A stretch of DNA of 64,000 nucleotides from contig NC_052129.1 in the NCBI RefSeq assembly GCF_012273895.1, positions 5,022,001 through 5,086,000 of the forward strand. Reading direction: 5' to 3'. The first letter of the stretch is position 1, and every line of letters begins with the position of its first letter. The position numbers were made by a program, and so were the translations under genes. Under the pieces are notes generated by a model. The model saw only the letters and a program-made list of their open reading frames with translations. It did no database searches and was not told where the DNA came from. The stretch comes from Zerene cesonia. Its lineage: Eukaryota; Arthropoda; Insecta; Lepidoptera; Pieridae. Below are positions 10,157 to 23,300 of this stretch, in pieces.

Positions 10157-11932
10157 TGCAAGTCCGTTGATAACAAAATTAGGGTGAAGGTATGCAATGG
10201 TTTTAACAAAAGCGATGCGAACGCATTTATAATTGGCCATTGTGCGTAGCGTTATTAAATTACGAGGACGTGTTACGGCGCGTAACGTGAATTTATTGCG
10301 CGCGCGTAAATCTCAATTGTGGGAGGTTTCGCTGAGTAATCGGTTGTTTTTGGATTTTTGCGTGTCATTGTACTGATTAAAGTTTTATGCGATTTTTTCT
10401 CATATTATAACACGGTATTTGTTGAAACAGGCTCTTATACGCTTTTATTACGAAATCCGATATGGCAAAGAAATTATTTTCTTTGAAACTAGGGCTTAAT
10501 TCGACAGCTAGCGCATACCATCTACACTGCAACGGGTTTTAAAAAGGTTGATAAAAAGGGTAGGAAATGTCACCAGCGCTTTTCGTACCTCGAATGTTGG
10601 TCAAGCTTTTGAGCTTGTGAGAACCATGAAATTTTAAATAGGGGAAAATTGTTTATACTGGTTTAATGTGAAACAGCGTGTATTAAATAATGTCAAAATC
10701 TAATTCATCAAAAATCTAGGTTTTTTTCTATTTTAAATAGTTAAATGAGCAATAGAAAACTTTGAGGTAGCGACTTAGTACAAAGACACCTGAATTATTA
10801 TATTTATATTTTTAAAAAGGGGAAAAAATTATCTCAGCCATCTAGCCATTAATAAAGAAATAACATGAATTGTATTAAAAAAACACGTTTACTGAAAAAT
10901 AATTTCCCTGTTTGTTAAATACGCAGCCCAAAATAACCCACAAACCACGTTTAAACATAAATGATGATTTTTTTTCATCCCTCCCCTCGGCTGCCTTCAA
11001 GTTGTTTAACGCCGCCGTAAAGAGTGCTTAGGGCTGTCACCGCGGCGAAAATGTTTTGTTTTTTTGGTACCAGATAAGTGTGATTCGGTGGATATGGATT
11101 TTAGGTGTAGCTTACATGAGAAAACTTCCGTTTTCACTTTTGAATAAAACTGACGTACATTAGTACGTTAGGTGTGATCAAGTATGCTGTTTCTTAAAAT
11201 ATATTAAGATGATGAGTATATGCGCCGAGATTCGTATTGCGTAACAGTAACCTTAGCAATAATTACAGCTGTTCTAAAATATAAGAAAGTAACATAAAAC
11301 GTTACCCAATTTTAGTCTTTCCAAAAACGGCCTGTATTTTCTTAGCACTCGGAAGGTAAATTTACATTATAGGGTTGCCGGCTTCCAGTTACTTAATCGC
11401 ATGCACGATACAAAGGAATTTACGACGCTCCTATCCCGGGACATTCGTCAAATAGGGATATAAAGCCCGGATAGTATGTGCCCGTAAATCCGGATTCGAT
11501 TCTCGGGTCAGTTTTACTGTTGTGATGTTTTGTGCCGTTTACATTGGGAGTAGCTGTGATGTGAGGCGGCGATTTATAGCGGGTTTCTTGTGTTTTTGAG
11601 ATGTTGGGAACGGTGTAGCTTGGTAGTGGCGAGGGCGACAAGTCAGCTAACATAAAAACGCTTTAATTTATTCGTGTCAGGACTTAATTTTGCGGAATAC
11701 GAATTTTGTGTAGTAATAGCTTTGTTACAATGATAATTGAGTTGTAATGGACTGATAATTGAGTAGTAATGGTGCATCATCTAATTCAAAATAACAGACT
11801 TGACCTTCTATTATCCAGGTATTTGGATTGCAAGCCATTACTGTAGGATTTGAAAAAGATATCGACCCAATGGTAATGTTGTTGATTTGGGAATCGTAAT
11901 TAAGAAACTTCTAGGTTTTTTTTTATGTCATA
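10157..11932. other. intergenic, nothing recognised
   Basis: Contains a short GC-rich patch at 10245-10315 (GCGCGCGCG run) and scattered chance frames. No gene, RNA or identifiable repeat. Confidence 0.4.
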
Positions 11933-12215
11933 GCGGGCAACTGAGCTTGTGGTTCGCCTGATGGTAAGCGATCACCACCGCCTATGAACATTCGCAAATG
12001 TAGGGCCTCTGCGAATGCGCTTCCCGCTTTTTTGGGGTAAGGGAAAAGGAATGGACTGGGGCGGGTGAGGAAGAGGAAACGGGCCTCCGGCTCAACCACT
12101 CACCGTACGAAACACAGTGGCATGCCACTATTTCACGCCGGTTTTCTGTGGAGGTGTGGTACTTCCCCGGTGCGAGCTGGCCCAATTCGTGCCGAAGCGT
12201 GCTCGACTACCACAA
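11933..12215 (+). repeat. interspersed repeat family B, long copy
   Basis: Begins GGTTCGCCTGATGGTAAGCG, then ATCACCACCGCC, a purine-rich part, and a further 100 bp (CATGCCACTATTTCACGCCG ... GAGCTGG) absent from most other copies here. This is the longest copy of the family in the window. No open coding frame of retroelement type. Confidence 0.7.
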
Positions 12216-14237
12216 TAAAAACAGTACTAGGTACGCGACATAAACATACGTCAGAGAATGTAGGAATAAGTACGTTCAGAGAAATGCGTGAAATACACAA
12301 AATATATTATGAATAATTTATTTTTCTATTTGCTGTGCACAAATCGCAAAAAATTGATAAAATGTTAACCCATCTGGAATGGCCAATTTCTGTTCATTTC
12401 ACATTATTGTCATGAATACTCGACGAATAATAAGGCACTAGAAGCAGCTTTCAGTAGGAGCGATGCCACAGAACCGCTCGAACGCATCCAGTTACCGATT
12501 TATGCGGATGCACTGATTGAATCGTCGAGTGCGCGTTACTGTTTCGCCATTGCCATTGGATGCGAGGTGGAAATTTGAATTGTAATATCACTCTTTTGTA
12601 CGACGCTCGCAGCCTCTAACGCTTTGATGGTGATGCTAATTTTCGTAGGTACAAATGCTAAATTGAACTTTAAAAGTATTGAATACTATTTTGTATCGAA
12701 ATGAACTGACTGTATTTTGTTAATTTGTGTTGCACGTGATTTGTATTGAACCACAGTGATACGGTTCACTATATTTTTGACACAATAAAATACGACTTCA
12801 CACTTCGTACCATTATTAACATACATATAAATCACTATATATATCTATACTAAAAAAGCAGAGCAATTGAACCAAAATATAATTTTAATTATATTTCATC
12901 GGAAGTATTCGCCTGTCTCAAAGGAAAATCTACAAGGATATTGTCAATGACAAGTCTAGTGAAGCGTACAAAAAAATGAAATTAAGAAGGAACAATAGCT
13001 TTATCTTTTATGTTCTATAAGGAAAAGATAAAAGAGAAAAATATAAATTTTCACCTAACATAGCCTAGAATCTTCTCCGTTAATGTCACGTTGCTACATT
13101 TTACACGATACGATTTTCTTATTTTAAAATCTTACGTGAGAAAATTTTTCCAATACAATGAAAGTAGACTTTGTTATAGCAAAGTCTATTGAAAATGTTT
13201 ATCCATAAAATAGAAACACGTTTTCAAGCGACTTCTTCTCTTTAAAATATTCTGTTTAAAATTCGTTATAACTGCGCAGACTTCGGTTTTTATTAGCTCG
13301 TTGCTGAATCGTTTATTACTCTGCTCGTGACTAAATATATATTTTCTATGCCTTATTGTTGATCTAGAAAATGTGAATCTAAGAGGTTCCCATTTGCATA
13401 AAGGACGACTAATTCAATGCCTATGTATGTGAATATATATTTGTCCCAATTATTGACATGGATAATCATTTAACCACGGCCATTCGTTGATTAGATGTCA
13501 ACAAGAATTCCTCGCGATAGCTAAAGCATTTTACAAAACTTCTCCTTCCATGGAGCGATCCCAAACTATTTGCCTCAGCTTTCCGCTTTATTTTATCTAG
13601 AACTAATTCTCATAGTGTTATCAAAGACCGCTGGCATTCTGGCCACTCTCCAAATTGCGAGTGCCTTCACGTATGCGGTTGCCATACATAATTCAAAAGG
13701 CATACGGCCTCCCAATAAGATTTAGATAATGAATGAAGTTTTAAGTGCGAGGTGAAAAGTTTTTAAAGCAGGATTCAACGTGGAACGTCAAGAGGATTTA
13801 TCCGAGATTCAAAGATTTCAATCAGCGAAATTGAGGGATAAATAGTAAAAAAGCGCCTGATTTGGAACGCTTTAAGAGTTAGGAAAGGTATAATTTCGAC
13901 TAGTTTTGAAGTTGAAAGATTTCTCTTAAGTAATTGAGTCATCATCCTAATTGGAATGGTTCATCGCCATTAAAAATTAGTATAAGTAAATGTTACGAGG
14001 GCATACATTCATTCATACATTTATTATTCCATATTACATAAGGATGTCGTGTTTTAGATGCATGTAAATCAATTAATCTCAATAGCGTCAAAATAATATC
14101 TAGTAGTAGGTACATACCCACCCAATTTTGAATATCTTGGTTCTAACAATGTTATCCTATGAACTATAGAAAACTAGATTAAAAAACCCAGTTTATCTTT
14201 AAACAGAACTATTCATCATAGTGGTATTCTTTCACAG
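12216..14237. other. Cals: upstream of first identified calsyntenin exon; nothing recognised
   Basis: No convincing signal-peptide exon for calsyntenin was found here. The sequence is AT-rich and otherwise featureless. The missing first exon could lie here in a form I cannot recognise, or further upstream. Confidence 0.35.
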
Positions 14238-14398
14238 ACATTCCATACCTTGAGCTGGCGGAGCCGGACGAGGGGTACCACGGGCTGATACGAGAAAATG
14301 AGACACTGGTGGAGGTGACACCGGCTATACGTGCTCGGGGCCCGCTCTGCTCCTTCCTCATATTGAACAATAAGCACCATGGGGAGGCACCCTTTGAG
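14238..14398 (+). CDS. Cals: calsyntenin exon a: N-terminal part of cadherin repeat 1
   Basis: Acceptor TTCACAG, donor GAG|GTAAAC. Begins with the last two bases of a split codon, so an upstream coding exon must end in phase 1. Encodes IPYLELAEPDEGYHGLIREN and onward to PFE; the YHGLIREN block is the conserved start of mature calsyntenins. This is the first exon I can identify. Confidence 0.92.
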
Positions 14399-17300
14399 GT
14401 AAACGACTTAATTTTGATAACATATTGTTATTTAATAATGCGTTTTTACGTTAAAATAGACATTTCTTATCACACTAAGGCTTCTTATCACACTTATACT
14501 TATAAATGTTATATAAAAATGAAAATATTGGAAATACTATTTTACAACAAAACTTCCTTTCCAAAGTCATCTTCCTTAAATTTGAACGAAAATTAAGTAT
14601 TTCATCTATTTCTAATGTCAGTTACTGCGCAAGCACCAGCCTTAATGGACGCCATGAAAAATTCGTCGCTTCCGATTTTACCGGTTCAAACTGGAACATT
14701 AAAAACAAATCAATAAAATGAACGCGGCCTGTGCCAAACTGTTAAAGCAATACATTTGAAAGAGCAATCAACATCAGAACTTTATGCATTCACAATGCCC
14801 TATCGTATGTCGAGGCCGGTACAAAATTATTGGACCGCGCTTGCCCGCTCGCCACGTATAACTTTATTTTATTTTCCCGTTCTATTCTACTGGCCGAACA
14901 GAAAATAGCCGTTTACAAAGTTTGTCTCTATTTGAATAGTTTGTACGTGCGATATATCATTTTTTTCATGTCTCTCTTCTTTGTTAGCAGTGATTTCATC
15001 ATATTTTCGTTCACGGGTTTTGTAAATTTTCACGTGAAACAAAACAATATTGTTATTACTTTATTTTTTTTAATGTTGGGATCCATCGTAAATGTAACAG
15101 CATCATTAATCAAGGACCATATTCCCAGCTGTTAAATTGCAACCGCAACAATAAAAACCTCCTCCTAGCTCTCAAAACGAACATTAGTAAATTTTATTAC
15201 TTCATGAATGCAAAATACGACTGTAAATTTCTTATCTTCGTGCTCTTTACGAGGAAGCAAATAAGCAGCGATTTCTCCAGAGAAATCCTCCACACCACCG
15301 CAATAATATTTCAACTGCAATATATTTATGCTTTACGACATAGAAATACCGACACCGTATCTCAATTCTCATTGTATAAAGCACTTTAATGTCATAAAAA
15401 TATGGTTGATACGTGGACGCCGGATCACTGTCGGCCAACTCAGATGGTCGCTTACAAAGCGATATTTTTATTGAATTTTAAAATTTATTGCCGTTGGCAA
15501 CTCCTTTGATGGGATATTTTATAACGTGTCCAATATTTGTCGGAGAGGATGAGTTATGTTAGTTGAATGCACGAAGCAGTCGGAAATCTAAATTGGGAGA
15601 TCATCCGGATATTATACTCGTCAAAGTATATCTAAAAATAAGTATTTCCTGATTTGTCAACGACATTGCTGCTCATCTTACTTACTCGTCACTCTATCGA
15701 TATTTAGATTGAACTTTCCTAAATAATTCATCACGTGTGCATTCCGTGTTGTGTTTTGTTCAATGTATTTTTTTTTTTCGTAAATCTAATATTAGATAAG
15801 AGAGTATCTTGTCTAGTATTTTTCCATCCGGGAAAATACACCAGGGATTTTTTTTTTTTGTTATCATTATTATGTATCAGTAGAAACTGCTTTTCGAATC
15901 AGTGGTAAATGATAAAACTATGTTATTACGATTCAAAAATGCTTCTGGAAGTCTATGTAGGTACGTTTGAGTTCATATGAGTATATTTAATAATAATATC
16001 CCGTTGATTTCTCTTATTGGATGATGGTTGGATGGATGGATTTCTATACTTGTTCAGCTTTTCTCAGAGAAATTCTTCTGCAGTATTTAAATAGAATTAA
16101 AATTTAGCCGCCAGACGATCTTCATATATGATCCGCCCGTACACAGCCCTTTCGAAACTGATCGTGTGCAATTATTGTATCTCTATATCATCATCATCAT
16201 CATCAGCCTATATATGTTTCCACTGCTGGGACACATTCCTGCTATGAGGGTTCAGGCCATAATCAACCACGCTGGCCAAGTGCGGGTTGGCAGATGCCAC
16301 ATGTCATGGAACTTTTGATTCTTGGACATGCCGGTTTCCTCACGATGTTTTCCTTCACCGTTTGTATCTCCATAAATATGATTAATTCAAATTATAATCT
16401 TAACCGCTTTGAGTTCCTTATACAACGCAGGTGTCTTCGCATCATAAATGATAATTTTGCTTGTATTATTGTCGCGTTATTCGCATACGAGTATCGCAAA
16501 TACTTCTTTCATGTCGATATAAATTTTTTATGGTTCCCAATAACAATCTCGTTTTGTATCACCTGCCCCTTTGTCTAGTTTTGTCGTTTTATTTACGATC
16601 GTTACTACGTCGAGTATTGATAGAACAAATACTGCACAGCTTTTATTTTTAATATTTTCAGTACTGAAATATGATATGTTTTCTTTAAAATGGATGTTAC
16701 TGTTGTTTTTAGAAATTGTATTTTAGTTTGAAAGCGGTGTAGACTTAAATTGTTCTTTCTATTTGTGTATGGCCTCTTCGGTTATTTTTTTGACAAGATG
16801 TAAATATAATTTTTATTTTATAGCATTGAAACGCTTTATAAATGAGAAATTTTGAAAGAATTGAAAAAATCGATTATGAAGCAATTCAATGTTATAAAAC
16901 TAAAAATTAAATTTAACAAAGGCCGCGTCCGTGAAATAACGTGAAATAATGTCTCGTATTGGTTGTGATGGTTCTTAATCATCTCAATAGATGGCAATCT
17001 CAATAGATGGAGAAATTAATACATTAAAAAACTATAACACCGTCCCGTTGAAATAGCAGAGCAATTGAAACATGATACAATATTTTGTATCACAATGCAC
17101 TATTTGAATATCCAGTAAGTACGTGTTTCGTATTCGGTTGTTTCCAATAAATTCGTGTCTATTTCGAGTTCCAGTGGCTCTATAGATTATCTATACCCTA
17201 CATTTTACACTGCCATTGTCTCCAGTTCTTGTGTGCCTTTATTGGGACAGATTATATTTGGACCAGCGTCTTTGTATTTACATTTAAATGTGGTTTTATC

Positions 17301-20300
17301 AGATGAAACTATGTGTTCAATGGAATGTGTGATTTAGTTATTGTGCTTGTATGTATAATCAAAATATTGAACGTTTGTTTAGCTTTTTAATAATGTTATC
17401 AGTCATTTTGATTAAGCGATGTGTTACTAGATGAAATGAATTATGTGTGTTTATGGATTGATTTCTTTTTATATTAGGATATTGAGAGATAATTGTGCAT
17501 GGGGTCAGTTAGTCGACAATCATAGGATGAAAGTGAAGCTTTTAATACGTTTAAATATAATGTTATTAAAGTGATATTCATCTTTGTTTTTTGTAGATTT
17601 AATCAAGGTACAAAATCGGTTGTTTCAGATTATGGTGGTAGATGAGAACGAGGCGAAGCTGCGGGTTCGATACCCGCTGAACTGCGAGAAGAGACGAAAT
17701 TACAAGTTTGACATTGCCGCTGTCGGCTGCGATGGGTCGTATTCCAACACGTGAGTATTAATAATATTCTGTGTGCAATAAATAATTGCATTATTTGTTG
17801 TCTTTCATGAATCAAAATCAAATAAAATATTTATTCAAATTGGGTACTAAAAGCCTCTCTATTTTTAAAACACTATTTATTCATTTAGTTCTCAAGATGT
17901 CATCTTCATCGAAGTGTATATATGAACTACACTTAAATTAACCAATATATAAACTTATATATTATGTGTCTGCCTCAGGGAGCTATAAATCATTTTCAAT
18001 TTTCCAGCGTACCAGTCCACATAACAGTAACTGACGTGAACGAGTTCGCGCCAGTGTTCAGCCAAGCCGCATACGTCAGATCCGTTGATGAGGGAAAGAT
18101 CTACGACGAGATACTGCGCGTGGAAGCGACCGACCGCGACTGTACCCCGCGGTACGGCGACGTCTGCAAATACGAGATCGTCACTGATAGAAGCCAACCG
18201 TTCACTATCGATAATGAAGGTAATGTATGCGTTTGTTGTGATATTTTGTGATATTTAATGTTTTAAGTCATATTCGTAATCGTGGACCGATTTGTATTTG
18301 AGTGATAGACGCATACTTTTCATATTGGTGTTCCACAGGGAACATATATGGGCCAGTCTTGTTAAATATTGCTGTAAATGGAAAATTTTAAAATTTTATT
18401 AATTAGTGCATATTATTATTGTTTTTTCAGGTGTTATCCGCAATACAGAACCCCTTGATTACGAGAAGTCACACAATCATATTCTATCTGTGGTCGCATA
18501 CGATTGTGGTATGATGGAATCTGCGCCTGTTATGGTGACCATCAAAGTGAACAAGCCCTGCAGAGCTGGATGGAAAGGTATGTGGTGAAGAATTTTGTAT
18601 AAATAATTTAAAAGAACATTGTTTAAGTGCAATAATAATAATGATTGCAAATATATAAGAGACATAAGCACATACTTATCACAAAAATAAAATTTGTCGA
18701 AAATTACCCACAAAACATACTCAACATATCTTTGAGTTTAATTTTATGTTCACAATTAATATCCACCTTTCAGGCATCGCCGAACGCGTAGACTACGCTC
18801 CGGGTACGGGCCCACTTGCCCTCTTCCCGGCGGCACGTCTCGAAGCGTGCTCGAGCGACGAGCGCTGTCCCGGCGTGACACGCATCCAGGCGGCGGTTAC
18901 TCTGCAGGCGTCACGCGCGGGTGTTGCCTGCGATCGGGACACGTACACGCTGAGCGCACAGAAGACTATTTGTGGTGAGTGACAGTTCTTGGAGATGGTC
19001 GGTGATGGCGTGACACATGTTGCAGAATGACGTTACAAATTACCGATGCGTTTCATAGAAGCACTATGGCAAAAAGATGATTGTCCCAGAAGAAACCTTT
19101 TTAGTAATTACAAAATTATAGCATTCTTGATTTTCAAAGCAATTTTTTTATATAAAGTTTATTGGCAAAATATCGTTGTATTCCTCCCCCTTGAATTCCT
19201 ATATTCAGAGAGTAACATTGTTCTTCTGAATCGAATATTGTTTCGAAACAACTTGGACACAGCAATAATTGAAAGGAAATTATTACTAGATGTTCCATTA
19301 ACAACGGGGCATAAGTAATCTGTATAATTTGTTTTGAAAGTTTCACGTATTTATACCGATCCGCAAATTCTAAATGGAAATTAAATATTTAAATGAGAAA
19401 ACGGACGGGCTCCGAAAACTTTCTCTTCTCTCGCTCGAAGTGAGGACGAATAAACTAAACAATTTATTATTGTTACATTGAATAAATGGTTTTTAATTGA
19501 TACATTCTTGTTTATCAATTTGCCCTGTCTTTTCTTTTGAATTTTTAATACGGATTGGACAACTTTAACGGCTTTATTATAAAAAAGAAATACTTGAATT
19601 AACCTTCCAGAAATTTCTAGAAATAATTGCTCTATGTAATCGCTAGAGCTAGAGCGATACATGTGAATTTCTGTACCTCTCTGACATTCAATATCGAGTA
19701 AATTTACATTTTTAATTTTTTCAACAGGCCTCGAACCGAAAACCGTCGATTTGTTACCGAGCCCAGGTGTCGGCAATGAGTGGACCAAGTCCTTGAAACC
19801 TGATTCAGGTGAGTCTGGTGAGACCTATTTATTATTGAGTTGCAACTCTTGTTAGCTCAGTATGTATAATGAGAGTCTTAGTCTAAGCTTTTATATACAT
19901 TTAAATGGAGTCAACTAAATATAAGTGAGGAAGAAGAAAGAACGAGTGGGATGTTCATCAGATGAGATATAATAATGTGCTACACATAGTCTATAAACAG
20001 GCAAAATTTATAGTTTATTCACGAAAATAATACGACGTAATGAATTTAACGTTTATAAAAGAATAAGAAATAGAATCAAAAATAATAATAAATGCTTCTG
20101 TGCACTCTAGACTCGAAATCTTTTAGTCTTCACGAAGGATCGATTACAAGGCTTTTTAGCTATTAACTGTCAAGGTCAAGTAATTGCCATTCTATTGATT
20201 TACTTTAATACTGCACTGTTCTGTACCATTATTTTCCATTCTCCAGGGCGTGATGGCGAACAGATGTTCGAATTTGATGGTGAGTCCACTTCGGCTGTGG

Positions 20301-23300
20301 TGCCGGAGAGCCTGTTGGCGCACTCGCTGGGCAGCACGTTCGCGGTCAGCGTGTGGCTGCGGCACGCGCCGCCGCCCGACCACGACAAGCACCGCAAGGA
20401 GCACGTCGTCTGCCTCGCCGATGATCACAGTGAGTGTCGGTGATGGGTGGTGGTTGATGGGTGATGAAAACGTTGTATTGTACAGCGTTATGACTGGGAA
20501 ATGTATTAGAATCTTTGGGGGAGGTTTATGTTTAACAGTTGTAAATGTCCGAAAGAAGGCTTTTATGCGTTATCTTATGTCTCACTGACATACCACTTTA
20601 CACGCAGTGTCTATTTATATATTTTTTTTATATTTATTTGTATTACTTTACCTGGTATAAATAAACGTATTTTCTTTCTTTTCTATTGTATGTTTAATAC
20701 ATGATACTGATACTGATTGGTGACTATAACGGTATTGATATAACAAATCTATACTAACCAAAACATACAATACGCTGAAGGCAATGAATGTCCAACGTAA
20801 CCAGCTGAGAAAAGATCAGCGAAAAATAAGAAATATAAGATTGATTAAAGCCTAACACAGTTTTAAATTAAAGATACATAAATGATTAGAACATTAGACT
20901 CAGATATCTGTATTTGACAAGGTCTCTCATTACATGATTAACTTACAGAGATGAACAGACACCACTACGCCCTGTTCGTGCGCAACTGCCGATTGATCCT
21001 GCTGCTGCGAAGAGATTTCGGTGAGGGCGACCTGAACATCTTCAGGCCCGCTGAATGGCGCTGGAAGTTGCCTGAGGTAATGTATCATAATGTGGCTGTT
21101 TGTTAATTGCAATTAGCTAATATGTGTAAAGGAAATTTTCATTAATTTATGGTTCACAACGCCATTATTGTCACTTATAATGTGTTAGACTTGAAATATT
21201 GGCAAAAAATAGCGCGTAGACAGAGCGTTTAGCAAAATTAGAATAACTGTAGTTATAGATAAAATGAAAAAAAGGGCTGATATATTTCATACAAGTACGC
21301 ATAATAATTTTAGGTAAATCTCTATTTGTGTATATTTCCATTCGTTATAACACAGTCCCATGACTCCCTGGGGATGTTGCCCCCACACATAAGTACTATT
21401 TACCTCACTAAAATACCCCCCCCCCCCCAGGTTTGTGACGACGAGTGGCACCACTACGCGGTGAACGTGCGCTTCCCGAACGTGGAGCTGTACGTGGACG
21501 GCGAGCCGTACCGCGCCGCCGACGGCAAGGCGCCCGAGGTGATCGACGACTGGCCGCTGCACCCGGCGCACGGCGTCAACACCACCATGGTGGTGGGGGC
21601 CTGCTGGCAGGGTATGATTATGTTCTCTTGTGTTTCATTTTACTCTAGTATTTATTTAGATATTGAAGAATTTTCACACTGTTCAGATTTACAATATATT
21701 CCGCTTCTTAGACCTTTCTCCACGCAGTTGCCTGGAAGATTCCACACAGTCACAGGCCAGTCATAAAGTCATTTCCGCCGATTGTGCTATATATCATTGG
21801 TACATTGGCATTTGTAAATGTTTCTCTCTATGTGTGTTTGTTTGTCATATCCCTACGTACAATAAAAAGTAAAATAATAGCAAACACGGCCGTTCCAGGT
21901 ACGGAGAGCGACATGAAGCACCACATGCACGGCTGGATGGCCGGGCTGGGCGTGCTGGCGGGCGCCGTGCAGCCCGCCGCCGCGCTGCGCTGCGCCGCGC
22001 GCTGCCGCGAGGGGCTCTCGCTCGCGCCGGACCTATGTGAGTGTCACTGCACTGGTGGGGGGGGGGGAGTATTAGATACGAACACTTTACAATCGATGCC
22101 TTTAAAAGATCTCCAACGTAAATTATCCTAAATCCCTTACCACGCTATAATACCCCATGCATTATTCTGCCCATTTTATCCTAGACAGATAAGTTAAACA
22201 GATATTGAAATAATATTCACTTTACAAGTGTGAATAATGAGATATTATAAATTTTGGAGCAACGGTGAGTCAGTGATAAGAATCTTGGTCTTCAGTAGAA
22301 AAGCCGGGGATTCGAGACCAGAGTTTTCAAAGAATAAAGAATTTCGGCGAAGGAGGAAAATGGAGGAAAATGGTATCCCAGAATCAAAAGTTCTACCAAA
22401 TGTGACATTTGCCACACCGCATATAGCCTGCAGAGTAGATTATGGCTTGAACCCTCATAGGAGGACTGTGGCCCCGCAGTAGGAGCAAATGAATAAATAT
22501 CATATGAAATTTTTTGCAGACCTGAAATCGGTGTCAGTAGAAGGTGACGGTGCGGCGGAAGTGGAGACGCTCGTGCGACGCGTCGCGTACGGCGACGCCA
22601 GGTCCTTCCCCACGCCGGGACGTAGGAACGTGCACCTAGACACCACCATCACGTATGTGTTCCAGCCTTATTATCGTTACGTTAATTTGAAACCTTGTCG
22701 CATACAAATTGAGTTCAATTTAGCCGAGATAGAGTCGAAGAGGCACAAAAAAGCAGAACTGCTGTTGCATGGGTTTACCTTTTCAACCGATTTAATAAAT
22801 AAGGAGTGTCTCAATTCGACTGTATTTTTTGTTCATTTTTTCTTCCTCCTCAAGCCTCCCGGTGGATGGAATGGAACCACCATTTAGATTTGGCGTAGTT
22901 ACTACTATTTAAAAGTTATTTTATCAACAACAAATAATGATAAACAATATTAAATACACCTTAAAAATTATAAGCATTCATTACTTATGTATCAATGAAG
23001 ATATAAAATGAATGAATGAATTTCAATGGATCTCGGCGATGTAACCTATCATAACATTTTCCTAACGAAAGATGTCTATTTTTTAATTAATTTACGTGTT
23101 TTAATTGTTAAATATTTGTGTATCAGTTGTGACAATGGCCGCGTGATCAAGGCCCGACCGGCTGAATCCTACGTGATGGTGCTCTCACCTCAAACACCAA
23201 CGATCCTGCTGAACGGCAGCGCGGATGCTGCGAGAGATTACGCCCACTTCCGAGCTGGTCTTCCGGTCTTCCCAGACCTCGAGGTGAAGGTCCTGGCGAG

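Larger units (their letters stand above)
14399..17628 (+). other. Cals: calsyntenin intron a-b (3.2 kb)
   Basis: Longest intron found. It holds a SINE tail at 16188-16362 and a repeat at 16830-17005; the rest is AT-rich with no recognised element. Confidence 0.8.
18975..21430 (+). other. Cals: introns between exons e and i
   Basis: Four introns of about 750, 440, 520 and 350 bp separated by exons f, g and h. No recognisable repeat was found in them. Intron h-i ends in a run of 13 C before the AG. Confidence 0.6.

Noticed and set aside
12626..12647. Possible calsyntenin first exon (MVMLIFV then donor GTACAA in the right phase)
   Set aside because: The phase fits exon a, but seven residues are far too short for a signal peptide and the frame upstream has no other ATG before a stop. 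A chance match is more likely.
16190..16205. (CAT)n near 16190 as an independent microsatellite
   Set aside because: It is the 3' tail of a SINE, so it is included in that feature.
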